From Catellatospora bangladeshensis (lineage in GTDB: Bacteria > Actinomycetota > Actinomycetes > Mycobacteriales > Micromonosporaceae), in contig NZ_BONF01000010.1 in NCBI RefSeq assembly GCF_016862575.1, positions 62,001 to 126,000 on the forward strand: 64,000 nt of DNA. Direction: 5' to 3'. The position numbers were made by a program, and so were the translations under genes. Positions 15,548 to 26,124 of this stretch are shown here, piece after piece. Every line of letters starts with the position of its first letter. The stretch's first letter is position 1. The notes beneath the pieces are model-generated. The model saw only the letters and a list, made by a program, of their open reading frames with translations, was not told the origin of the DNA and did no database searches.

Positions 15548-16522
15548 TCACCCCTCCAGGACCTCCTCGAACAACCGGCGCACGGTCCGCGGCGGCTCGC
15601 CCGGCGGCGCGTGCCCGACGCGCACCGCCAGCTGCGGGTAGCCGCCGTCCGGCAGCAGCCGGCGCAGCTCGTCCCGGGTCACCGACAGCTCGGTGACGTC
15701 GCTGATCGGCGCCGTGCCCAGCCCCGCGCCCACGGCGGTCAGCAGCACCGCCGACAGCGCCTCACCGGCCCGCAGCCAGTCCCCCGGCCCGTCGTGCTCG
15801 GTGAACACCACCGCGTAGCGGGCGCCCCGGTCCGTGTCCGGCCCCGCCGCCAGCGTCGGCCCGCCGAACGGCGCGAAGTCGCGTACCGGCACCCGGCGCG
15901 GCACCGCCCGCACCGTGCCCGCGGTGTCGACCCCGTCGCCGCTCCACGGCGGCCGGTGGGTCCAGTCGGCCAGCTCGGCCCGGTATCCCGGGTCGGCCAT
16001 CCGCAGCGCCCCCGCGCGGACCGCGCTCAGCGCGAGCACGGCGAGCTCGCCGTCGCCCACCAGCTGCAGGTCGGCGCCCTGTGCCCGGGCCGCCGCGACC
16101 AGCTCCGCGCACACCTCGGCTGCCACCGGCCGCTCGGTGAACGCACGCCGGTCGGTGCGCCGGCGCGGGATGGCCGCGAACGCGCCCCGCTCCGCGGCGG
16201 TGGGCTCGTGCGGCCCGGTCAGGGCCAGCTCGGCGAGCAGGTCCGGGTCCTCCGGGCCGGGCATCCGGCGCACGTCCACCGCGTAGCCGGCCATCGCCAG
16301 CGCCACCCGGGCGTGGTGCAGCGCGACGCCGCAGCTGACCGTCAGCAGGCGGGCGTCGGGGTCGGCCACCAGCAGCTGGCGCTGGCGGTCGGCGTACAGC
16401 CGCAGCCGGCCGGGCCCGGCGACCCAGCGCCACGGCTGCGTGTTGAAGATGGAGGGAGCGGCGAGCGCGGTCCGGGCCGCGTCACGCAGCACCTCGTCAG
16501 GTAGGGATTCGTCGGCTCGCAT
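15548..16522 (-). CDS. acg: Acg-type nitroreductase-family protein (DosR-regulon type)
   Basis: 324 residues resembling the Acg/Rv2032 group: a duplicated, shortened nitroreductase fold with FNTQPWRW near residue 27, RRRTDRRAF near 123, and the C-terminal GAGLGTAPISDV. Mycobacterial Acg proteins bind FMN but are degenerate as enzymes and may sequester flavin. ATG 16522 begins MRADESLPDEV. It is divergent from the dosR-like gene across a 131 bp gap holding a DosR box at 16605, so it is probably a direct DosR target, as in Mycobacterium tuberculosis. Confidence 0.85.
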   Translation of the reverse strand: MRADESLPDEVLRDAARTALAAPSIFNTQPWRWVAGPGRLRLYADRQRQLLVADPDARLLTVSCGVALHHARVALAMAGYAVDVRRMPGPEDPDLLAELALTGPHEPTAAERGAFAAIPRRRTDRRAFTERPVAAEVCAELVAAARAQGADLQLVGDGELAVLALSAVRAGALRMADPGYRAELADWTHRPPWSGDGVDTAGTVRAVPRRVPVRDFAPFGGPTLAAGPDTDRGARYAVVFTEHDGPGDWLRAGEALSAVLLTAVGAGLGTAPISDVTELSVTRDELRRLLPDGGYPQLAVRVGHAPPGEPPRTVRRLFEEVLEG

Positions 16523-16604
16523 GAGTCCACTGTGCGCGCGCTCACAGCACCGGGTGCAGGGCCGCCGGTAGTGCGCCGATGGGCCGTGGGTCACCTTCCC
16601 GGCC

Positions 16605-16618
16605 GGGACTTAGGTCCC
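16605..16618. promoter_or_regulatory. DosR box
   Basis: GGGACTTAGGTCCC matches the core of the mycobacterial DosR consensus GGGACTWWAGTCCC with one substitution. It lies 83-96 bp upstream of the acg start and 36-49 bp upstream of the dosR start and could serve both. Confidence 0.8.
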
Positions 16619-16653
16619 TTCCGGCGTGGCACCTGAGCGGGCAGACTGCAGGG

Positions 16654-19450
<2,797 letters not shown>

Positions 19451-19549
19451 GACCCACCCCCGGCTAAGCCACCCTCAACTCCAGGGTGACCCGCCCTTCG
19501 CCGCGCGCCCAGGGCCGTTGGACCCGTGCGGGCGGGACCCGTCACGAAC

Positions 19550-20407
19550 TCAGGCGCGGGCGACCAGGACCGGGCAGGCGGCGTGGTGCAGCAGCTGCTG
19601 GCTGACCGAGCCGAGCAGCAGGCCGGTGAAGCCGCCCCGGCCGCGGGCGCCGACCACCACGAGCTGCGCCTGCTCGCTGAGCCGGACCAGCTCCTGCCCG
19701 GCCCGCCCGGAGATCACCTCGGCGCGGACCCGGACCTCGGGATGGCGGCCCCGGCAGGCGTCGAGCGCGTCCTGGAGCACCTCCAGCTCCTCCTTGCGAG
19801 CGGACTCGGCGTCGTAGAGCTGGGTGGCGGCCAGGCCCGGCGACTCCCGCCACGCCTTCACCGCGACCAGGTCGGCGCCGCGCCGCGCCGCCTCCCGGAA
19901 CGCCGCCTCGACCGCCGGATTGGCGCCGGCCGAGCCGTCGCAGCCGACCAGCACCGGCCCGGTCGGGTCCGTGCGGCCCCGCACCACCAGCACCGGCGTC
20001 GTACTGTGCGCGGTGACCTGGACCGCGACGGAGCCCAGCAGCAGCCCGCTGAAGCCGCCCAGGCCGCGGTCGCCGAGCACCACCAGCGCCGCCTCCCGCG
20101 CCTCGCGCAGCAGCACCGGCGCGGGCGCCCCGGTGACCAGCTCGGTGGCGATCTCCAGGCCGGGTGTCTCGTCCGTCGCGGCGGCGGCCGCCAGCTCCAG
20201 GACCCGCTCCGCGTCGTGGCGCAGGCCGCCCTGCGGCACCGCCTCGGACGCACCGGTGTCCACGTGCATCAGGGGCCAGATGAAGGCGTGCACGATCCGC
20301 AGCGGGCAGCGGCGCCAGCCCGCCTCCCGCGCGGCGGCGCGCACCGCGCGCAGGGCCGAATCCGATCCGTCCACCCCGGCCACGACCGGGCCGTTTCGCT
20401 CGTTCAT
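19550..20407 (-). CDS. Tandem universal stress protein (two UspA domains)
   Basis: 285 residues with two Usp domains. Each has the ATP-binding signature G-2X-G-9X-G(S/T): GDRGLGGFSGLLLGS in the first and GARGRGGFTGLLLGS in the second, so both are predicted to bind ATP. Tandem Usps of this kind (such as Rv2623, Rv2005c) belong to the DosR regulon and slow growth in hypoxia. ATG 20407 is preceded by GGAGG. It lies 100 bp upstream of the CBS gene on the same strand. Confidence 0.93.
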   Translation of the reverse strand: MNERNGPVVAGVDGSDSALRAVRAAAREAGWRRCPLRIVHAFIWPLMHVDTGASEAVPQGGLRHDAERVLELAAAAATDETPGLEIATELVTGAPAPVLLREAREAALVVLGDRGLGGFSGLLLGSVAVQVTAHSTTPVLVVRGRTDPTGPVLVGCDGSAGANPAVEAAFREAARRGADLVAVKAWRESPGLAATQLYDAESARKEELEVLQDALDACRGRHPEVRVRAEVISGRAGQELVRLSEQAQLVVVGARGRGGFTGLLLGSVSQQLLHHAACPVLVARA

Positions 20408-20455
20408 CACGGGACCTCCGTCTTCCATTGTCGGTCTGGCAGGGCCTTGACGACG

Positions 20456-20491
20456 GCGGTACGGCCCACCTGGCCAGGTGGGCCGTACCGC
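20456..20491. terminator. Perfect 18 bp stem palindrome
   Basis: A 36-base exact palindrome (arms GCGGTACGGCCCACCTGG and its complement) lies nine bases past the stop of the minus-strand membrane protein at 20500 and before the Usp gene. It probably terminates the former, giving the Usp gene its own promoter. Confidence 0.75.
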
Positions 20492-20499
20492 GGGGAGGC

Positions 20500-21138
20500 T
20501 CAGGCGGCGACGGGGGTGCGCTCCGGAGCCTCCACCGGGGCGAAGGCCTCGGTGCGCGGGGTGCGCCAGGCGTGCACGAAGCCCGCGGCGGCCAGCAGCG
20601 CCATCACCAGCGCGGCGAGGAAGGCGACCAGCGCGGCCTGCCCGGCCTTGACCCCGAATTCGCTGAACCCGTAGGTGGTCAGCAGCAGCCCGCGCAGCGT
20701 CTCGCCCTTGAACAGCGTCTCCCGCTGGGCGGTGACCTCGGCCAGCTGCTGCTGCAGGGCGGTCACGTCCGTACCGTTCTTCTGCGCCTCGGCGATCTGC
20801 GCCCGCAGCGCCGACTGCGGCTCGCCCATGTCGGCGTACGTCTTGCCGCCCGCGATGCCCTTCAGGTGCAGGCCGATGAACTCGTTGGCGTACACCTCGG
20901 CCTGCTTGCCGGTGGTCATCGGCTTGCCGGCGTTCTCGACCAGGCCCGGCTGCTTGCGCTCCTCGTCGGTCAGCGTGTCCAGGGTCTTGAAGGTGATGTT
21001 CTGCTCGGCCAGCTGGCGGCCCACGTAGTCGTTGGCGAAGTCCGCGTTGGCCTGCAGCACGAGGCCCGCGACGGCGAGCAGGAGCGCGATGGCCACGCCG
21101 CCGAGGCTGAACATGAGGTCGAGGGTCCTGCGCTTCAT
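20500..21138 (-). CDS. Two-helix membrane protein with an extracytoplasmic domain
   Basis: 212 residues. One membrane helix near residues 8-28, an extracytoplasmic domain of about 120 residues rich in polar helices (ALQQQLAEVTAQRETLF looks coiled-coil), a second helix near 165-190 and a short Pro/Glu-rich tail. This layout occurs in an actinomycete family of unknown function often found beside stress and energy genes. AAGGAG precedes ATG 21138. It is divergent from the hydrolase at 21345, with DosR-box-like sequences between, so membership in the same regulon is plausible but unproven. Confidence 0.65.
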   Translation of the reverse strand: MKRRTLDLMFSLGGVAIALLLAVAGLVLQANADFANDYVGRQLAEQNITFKTLDTLTDEERKQPGLVENAGKPMTTGKQAEVYANEFIGLHLKGIAGGKTYADMGEPQSALRAQIAEAQKNGTDVTALQQQLAEVTAQRETLFKGETLRGLLLTTYGFSEFGVKAGQAALVAFLAALVMALLAAAGFVHAWRTPRTEAFAPVEAPERTPVAA

Positions 21139-21230
21139 GGTTTCCGTCTCCTTAGGACGTCTGCTGCCGTGTGTCCTCAGCGTCCCTTTTCACCGGTGGC
21201 CCGGGGCAGGGCGCGACGGCCCGACCCGGC

Positions 21231-21267
21231 GGGACCAAAGTCACCGGCCCGCGGGGACCCATTGCCC
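21231..21267. promoter_or_regulatory. Candidate tandem DosR boxes upstream of hydrolase gene
   Basis: GGGACCAAAGTCAC (21231-21244) matches 12 of 14 positions of the DosR core. GGGACCCATTGCCC (21254-21267) is a weaker match, with its centre 23 bp away, similar to paired boxes in mycobacteria. They lie 78-114 bp upstream of the hydrolase start. Confidence 0.5.
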
Positions 21268-21344
21268 GCCCGGCGGCCGAGCTGAGCCGATTCCCGGACG
21301 TACGCCGGGCCCGCGGCGCACAGTGGAACGGACGGGAGGTGGCG

Positions 21345-22301
21345 GTGGGCCTGGACGAGACCACGTTCGCGACCACGGCGCACCCGCCGGACGCGGTGGC
21401 GTTCGAGGCGGAGACGGCCCGGATCGTTCGCGAGACGCCCTGGCCGCCCGCGAGCGCCGCGCAGTTCCGGGTCCTGGCCCGCGAGCTGCTGATCGCCCGC
21501 GCACCCGGCGGGGAGTTCTACCGCTCGCCCCACGCCACGGATCTCGCGATCCCGGTCGGCTCCGGCACGATGGCGGCCCGGGTGTTCCGCTCCACCACGC
21601 CCACGGGCCTGTTCGTGCACCTGCACGGCGGCGGGTGGACCGTCGGCGCCGCCGACGAGCAGGACGGCTACCTGGAGGATCTGGTACGCGGCACCGGCCA
21701 GACCGTGGTCAGCCTGGACTACCCGCTCGCTCCGGAGCGGCCGTACCCCGGCCAGCTCGACGACTGCGAGGCGGCGGTGCGGTGGCTGCTCGGCCACCCG
21801 GGCGAGTTCGGCGTGAACGCGGTGACCTGCGGCGGGGAGTCCTCCGGCGCCAACCTGGCGCTGGCCGTGGCGCTGCGGCTGCGCGACCGGCCGGCGGAAC
21901 GGCCGCTGCGCGCGCTGAACCTCTGCTACGGCCCGTACGACCTGACGCTGACGCCCAGCGCCCGTGCCTGGGGCGAACGCGGCGGGGTGCTCACCACCGA
22001 ACGCATCCGCTGGTACACCGAGCAGTACGTGCCCGACCCCGCCCGCCGCGCCGATCCCGACGTGTCCCCGCTCTACGCCGAGCTGCCCGGACTGCCGCCG
22101 ATCCTGCTCACGGTCGGCACCGAGGATCCGCTGCGCGACGACACGCTTTTCCTGTACGCCCGCCTGCTGGCCGCCCGCACGCCGGTGAAGCTGCTGGTGG
22201 TGCCCGGCGCGGGACACGTCTTCAACCTGGTGCCGCTGTCGCTGACCTGGCCCGCCAACGCGCACGCGCACCGCTTCCTCGCCGCAGCGCTGGCCGGCTG
22301 A
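21345..22301 (+). CDS. HSL-type alpha/beta hydrolase (esterase/lipase family IV)
   Basis: 318 residues. The HLHGGGW oxyanion-hole motif and GGESSG nucleophile elbow define the hormone-sensitive-lipase family. The acid is in GTEDPLRDD and the histidine in GAGHVFNL. GTG 21345 is chosen because GGGAGGT lies just upstream; longer frames run back to 21171 without support. Family members hydrolyse short to medium acyl esters. Candidate DosR boxes upstream tie it to the neighbouring dormancy-type genes. Substrate unknown; cytoplasmic. Confidence 0.85.
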   Translation: MGLDETTFATTAHPPDAVAFEAETARIVRETPWPPASAAQFRVLARELLIARAPGGEFYRSPHATDLAIPVGSGTMAARVFRSTTPTGLFVHLHGGGWTVGAADEQDGYLEDLVRGTGQTVVSLDYPLAPERPYPGQLDDCEAAVRWLLGHPGEFGVNAVTCGGESSGANLALAVALRLRDRPAERPLRALNLCYGPYDLTLTPSARAWGERGGVLTTERIRWYTEQYVPDPARRADPDVSPLYAELPGLPPILLTVGTEDPLRDDTLFLYARLLAARTPVKLLVVPGAGHVFNLVPLSLTWPANAHAHRFLAAALAG

Positions 22302-22573
22302 CCCCTTCCCGCGCGGCATGCGCGAGCGAATCTTCATGCAGCTCAGCCGTTGCGGCAACCGGAAAGGGTCGTCCAGCTCTCGCTGTCGGCCGGCGGTGGT
22401 GGGATGATCTGCGCGCCGCTCGCACGGCACCGCTCGGGGGACGGGATCGTGCGACCCTCGTAACCCCGTGTCTCCACACCGGCAGCGACCGCTCCGATGT
22501 GGATGCTCGCCGGGCGCAGGGGCCCCGCGCCGCGGGAGCGCCGGCGCGTACGACTCGGCGAGGGAGGAACGCT

Positions 22574-23047
22574 GTGACGCGGGCAGAAGCCGGCGCATTC
22601 AAGATTCTCAAGGGACTCGGCATCGCGGTCCTGAGCGTGGTGGCGCTCGTACTGGTCGCGGTGTACTGGGAGCCGGTGCTCGACACCATCGTGGCGACCT
22701 GGAACTACCTGATCGACCGGATCCCGACCGACGGCGGGCAGCGCACCGCCGTGCTCGTCTACCTGATCGCGGCGGTGGTGCTGGGCATCCTGTTCTCGCA
22801 GGCCGGCCACTTCACCGCGTACGGCATCGCGATGGGCCTGGTGCCGCTGCTGTGGGTGCTGTTCTGGGAGGGCTTCCCGCCGCTCGGCCTGCACCCGGTG
22901 TGGACGTCGAACATGGGCATCACCCACCTGAGCCCGAGCCAGGTCGCCCTGTGGGCGGTGGTCGCGGCCGTGGTCACCACGCTGGTGTTCGTGCCACTGG
23001 AGTACCGGGAGAAGTTCCAGCGCCACCGCCGCGCGCGCCGGGGCTGA
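22574..23047 (+). CDS. Small integral membrane protein
   Basis: 157 residues with four hydrophobic segments: VLSVVALVLVAVYW, VLVYLIAAVVLGILF, GIAMGLVPLLWVLFW and VALWAVVAAVVTTLVFV, ending in a basic tail. GTG 22574 is preceded by AGGGAGGA. No family motif recognised. The 272 bp before it hold no gene or obvious operator. A 13 bp stem hairpin follows. Confidence 0.65.
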   Translation: MTRAEAGAFKILKGLGIAVLSVVALVLVAVYWEPVLDTIVATWNYLIDRIPTDGGQRTAVLVYLIAAVVLGILFSQAGHFTAYGIAMGLVPLLWVLFWEGFPPLGLHPVWTSNMGITHLSPSQVALWAVVAAVVTTLVFVPLEYREKFQRHRRARRG

Positions 23048-23056
23048 GACAAGCCG

Positions 23057-23087
23057 AGGCGGGTGGTGCGCAGGGCACCACCCGCCT
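23057..23087. terminator. Hairpin between convergent genes
   Basis: AGGCGGGTGGTGC and GCACCACCCGCCT, a 13 bp stem with a five-base loop, between the stops at 23047 and 23140. Confidence 0.75.
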
Positions 23088-23139
23088 GGCCCGGTCCGGC
23101 ACCCGAGGCTACGCGAGTGCCGGCTCGGTCTGGGGTTCC

Positions 23140-23397
23140 TCAGACGTAGGTGACGGTGTCGAGGTACACGTACTCGTCGTCACGGACCATGAGGTGAGGG
23201 GCCGTCACGGTCTCCTCCTGCACACCGCGCTGCCCGCCGCGGATCACGACCGCGGACTCGGGCGAGGTGTCGGAGACGATGCCCGCCTGCCACGCACGCT
23301 CGCGATAGACCCAGACCCGGTCGCCGGGCTGGTACGAGTCGGTGGCCGCGATCTCGTCAGGAGATCGGCGCGCGGGGTTGATCCGGGGAGCTGGCAT
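23140..23397 (-). CDS. Small hypothetical protein with an SH3/Tudor-like stretch
   Basis: 85 residues. The central segment DRVWVYRERAWQAGIVSD followed by short beta-strand-like stretches looks like a small barrel of the Tudor/KOW type, but no named family is recognised. ATG 23397 (MPAPRINPARRSP) has GAGG five bases upstream. The long upstream region (23398-23767) carries repeated TGCAA motifs and is probably its promoter. Function unknown. Confidence 0.6.
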   Translation of the reverse strand: MPAPRINPARRSPDEIAATDSYQPGDRVWVYRERAWQAGIVSDTSPESAVVIRGGQRGVQEETVTAPHLMVRDDEYVYLDTVTYV

Positions 23398-23767
23398 TCG
23401 TGCCTCACTGCGGCGAACGTGCTCGCGGATGGGAAATCGGAAGCAGGGCCGTCCCAATGTACGGGATGGCGGTGTTTCCGTGAAGCCGGCCGGTCAGGGA
23501 TGGGATCCCGGCCGCCCGCCCGGAGCTGTGGAGTCCACACCTTCCGGGCCACAGATGCAAGTGCCACTATGCAAACCAGACCTTGCGTTTGCGACTCCCA
23601 TCATGCAAGCGAACCCGTGACCGCGCAAGCGCTCTGGGTACCTGTCCGTGACGTCCAGGAACGTGGGACGCACGCTGCGTCACCTACCTGGTGTAACGCG
23701 CCCGACACATCCCATGGACGCGCAGTTTTCCGAGGACCGCCGTCCACATGCTGAGAACAGGGTAGGC
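23398..23767. other. Gene-free 370 bp with clustered TGCAA motifs
   Basis: No coding frame is convincing. From 23555 to 23632 six copies of TGCAA, CGCAA or their complements occur (near 23556, 23570, 23583, 23589, 23604 and 23624). A palindrome TGTGGAGTCCACA lies at 23527-23539. Local GC content is lower than in the neighbouring genes. It looks like a regulatory region shared by, or belonging to, one of the flanking minus-strand genes. Confidence 0.5.
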
Positions 23768-24646
23768 TCACCGTCCCGCCTCGGCGGGCGCCGCCGTGGC
23801 GGTGGCGCCCTCCGCCGGGCCGCCGCGCAGCTCGCCGAACCGGGCCAGCGCCAGCGCGCCGCCCACCGCGAGCAGGAAGCCGCCCACCGCCACCGGCGCC
23901 CAGCCCGCCCGCGCCTCGTCCCCGAGCACCAGCACGCCGACGACCGCGGGCAGCACCGTCTCGCCCACCACCATCGCCGCCGTCGCCGTGGTGACCGCCC
24001 CGGCCGACAGCGCCATCGTCCACAGCACGAGCGCGATCAGGCTCGACACCGCCACCAGGTAGGTGGCCGGCTCGCGCAGCAGCCGCACCGGGTCCAGCTC
24101 CGGCAGCGTCCGCGCGGCCAGCGCCAGCACGCCGAAGCACAGGCCCGCGCACAGGCCCAGGATCGGCGTACGCCATCTGCCCGGCAGCCGCCCCGCCAAA
24201 AAACCCAGCACGGCCAGCCCCAGCAGGCTCGCCCCGAGCGCGGTGTAGAAGTCGGTGTGCGCGCGGGTCGCCCCCTCCGGGCCCGCCGAGCAGCCCAGCA
24301 GCGCGAGGCCGAGACACACGGCCCCCACGGCGAGCTTCTCGCCCCGCCCCAGCCGCTCCTTCATCACCACGGTCGCCGCGATCGCGGTGACGGCCAGCGC
24401 CGACGCGACCGCCGCCTGCACCAGGAACAGCGGCAGGTGGCGTAACGCGACCAGCTCGAAGCCGAAACCGAGCAGGTCCAGCCCGGTGCCGGCCAGGAAC
24501 GGCACTGTCAGCCAGGCCCGCACCAGCGAACGCGGGTCCTCCTGGCTGACCGGGCCCACCCTCCGCATGCCCACGGCCTGCATCACCGAGGACAGGCCGA
24601 AGCAGACGGCCGCCAGCAAGGCCCCGATCATGCTCACCACCAGCAC
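23768..24646 (-). CDS. EamA/DMT-superfamily permease-like membrane protein
   Basis: 292 residues with about nine to ten hydrophobic helices in two halves. The first half contains FVLQAAVASALAVT-like helix text and a conserved VVMKERLGRGEKLAV loop; the second contains VVGETVLPAVVGVLVLGDEAR, resembling the paired EamA domain ends. DMT transporters move small metabolites; some actinomycete members of this subgroup are annotated as magnesium-transporter-like (NIPA type). Cargo unknown. It is divergent from the fucosidase gene. Confidence 0.75.
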   Translation of the reverse strand: MLVVSMIGALLAAVCFGLSSVMQAVGMRRVGPVSQEDPRSLVRAWLTVPFLAGTGLDLLGFGFELVALRHLPLFLVQAAVASALAVTAIAATVVMKERLGRGEKLAVGAVCLGLALLGCSAGPEGATRAHTDFYTALGASLLGLAVLGFLAGRLPGRWRTPILGLCAGLCFGVLALAARTLPELDPVRLLREPATYLVAVSSLIALVLWTMALSAGAVTTATAAMVVGETVLPAVVGVLVLGDEARAGWAPVAVGGFLLAVGGALALARFGELRGGPAEGATATAAPAEAGR

Positions 24647-24722
24647 CGGTTCATCGTTTCACGGCACCCGGCCCCGATCCCGGGGTTCGACGCCGCGCGC
24701 CGTTTCCTATACGATCGCTCGC

Positions 24723-24738
24723 TAGTAACCGTTTACTA
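24723..24738. promoter_or_regulatory. LacI-type operator before the fucosidase gene
   Basis: TAGTAACCGTTTACTA is a 16 bp palindrome with one mismatched pair and a central CG, the shape of LacI-family operators. It ends five bases before the GAGGAG ribosome site of the fucosidase gene, so bound repressor would block initiation. Confidence 0.65.
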
Positions 24739-24752
24739 TGCCGAGGAGCGCC

Positions 24753-26009
24753 ATGCCCACCCTGCCCACGCCGGGACAGATCGCCTGGCAGGAGGCCGGC
24801 TTCGGCATGTTCCTGCACTTCGGCATCAACACGTTCCACGGCCGGGAGTGGAGCGACGGCACCCTCGACCCGGCGACGTTCGACCCCTCGGCGCTGGACG
24901 CCGCCCAGTGGGTCGACGTCGCACGGCGCGCCGGTGCGCGATACCTGGTCCTGACGGCCAAGCACCACGACGGCTTCTGCCTGTGGCCGACCCGCACGAC
25001 CGCCTACTCGGTGGCCTCGTCACCCTGGCGGAACGGACGCGGGGACGTCGTCGGCGAACTGTCCGCCGCCTGCCGGGACGCCGGGATGCCGCTCGGGCTC
25101 TACCTGTCCCCGTGGGACCGCAACGCCGCCTGCTACCCCGACCCGGCCGCCTACGACGCGTTCTACGTCGCCCAGCTCACCGAGCTGTGCACGCGCTACG
25201 GCCCGCTGTACGAGCTGTGGTTCGACGGCGCGGGTTCGGAGGGCCGCGCCTACGACTGGGACGCGATCATGCGGGTGGTCGACACCCACCAGCCCGGCGC
25301 GATGGTGTTCAACATGGGCCGCCCGACCATCCGCTGGGTCGGCAACGAGGACGGCCTCGCCGCCGACCCGTGCCACTACACGGTCGACCGGCTGGGCCGC
25401 TCGATGTTCACCGCCGACCAGGACACCCTCGACGGCGCCCGCTACCTCCCACCCGAGTGCGACGTCCCGATCCGGGCGCACTGGTTCTGGCAGCCCGACG
25501 ACCGCGACACCCTCAAGAGCACCGAGCACCTGCTGGCCGTCTGGTATCGCTCGGTCGGCCTCGGCGCGGGCCTGCTGCTCAACGTGCCCCCGGACCGGCG
25601 CGGCCGGCTCGACGACGCCGACACCGCCCGCCTGCTGGAGGTCGCCGCCGAGCTGCGCCGCCGCTTCGCCGACCCCGTCCCCGCCCGCCTGACCCACGAA
25701 TCCGGCCGGGTGACCGCCGACTTCCCCACCGAGATCGACCTCGACCACCTCGAACTCCGCGAAGACCTCACCGCCGGCCAGCGCGTCGACGCCCACCAGG
25801 TCCACCAGGGCGACACCCCGGTCGCGTCCGGGCGCACCGTCGGCGTACGCCGCTGGCACGCCTTCCCCGCGATCCGCACCCGCCGCCTCACCATCACCCT
25901 CGACGACCCCCACGCCCGCCTCACGGCCGTCACCGCCTTCCACACCGGCCACGAGTCCCTGCCCGCCCTCCAACCCCAACCCTCGCTTCAGCCCTCGAAA
26001 ATGGACTGA
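24753..26009 (+). CDS. GH29 alpha-L-fucosidase, probably intracellular
   Basis: 418 residues. The GH29 barrel is recognised by GMFLHFGINTF near the N-terminus, the AKHHDGFCLWPT histidine pair (about 70-80) and LWFDGA with nucleophile Asp158. Retaining hydrolysis of alpha-linked fucose from oligosaccharides is the family reaction. There is no signal peptide, so it should act on imported fucosylated sugars (such as xyloglucan fragments), fitting the secreted glucanases in this window. ATG 24753 has GAGGAG six bases upstream; ATG 24738 is in frame but overlaps the operator. The C-terminal 80 residues form a small beta domain. Confidence 0.92.
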   Translation: MPTLPTPGQIAWQEAGFGMFLHFGINTFHGREWSDGTLDPATFDPSALDAAQWVDVARRAGARYLVLTAKHHDGFCLWPTRTTAYSVASSPWRNGRGDVVGELSAACRDAGMPLGLYLSPWDRNAACYPDPAAYDAFYVAQLTELCTRYGPLYELWFDGAGSEGRAYDWDAIMRVVDTHQPGAMVFNMGRPTIRWVGNEDGLAADPCHYTVDRLGRSMFTADQDTLDGARYLPPECDVPIRAHWFWQPDDRDTLKSTEHLLAVWYRSVGLGAGLLLNVPPDRRGRLDDADTARLLEVAAELRRRFADPVPARLTHESGRVTADFPTEIDLDHLELREDLTAGQRVDAHQVHQGDTPVASGRTVGVRRWHAFPAIRTRRLTITLDDPHARLTAVTAFHTGHESLPALQPQPSLQPSKMD

Positions 26010-26056
26010 TCCGCCGACCACCAGGCGGCCCTCCCACCGCGTCCCACCTGACGACG

Positions 26057-26108
26057 AAGGAAGGGCACCTTCTTATCGTTTTCCGTGGTAGAAGGTGCCC
26101 TTCTTAAC
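26057..26108. repeat. Family A palindrome copy 2
   Basis: AAGGGCACCTT and AAGGTGCCCTT arms with the variant spacer CTTATCGTTTTCCGTGGTAG, almost identical to copy 3. It lies 48 bp after the fucosidase stop and 17 bp before the acyltransferase start, the only copy close to a 5' end. Confidence 0.9.
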
Positions 26109-26124
26109 GAAGGGAACCCGTGGC

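Noticed and set aside
20400-20420. GGGACCTCCGTC as a DosR box upstream of the Usp gene
   Set aside because: Matches only about 9 of 14 core positions and overlaps the ribosome site GGAGG of the Usp gene.
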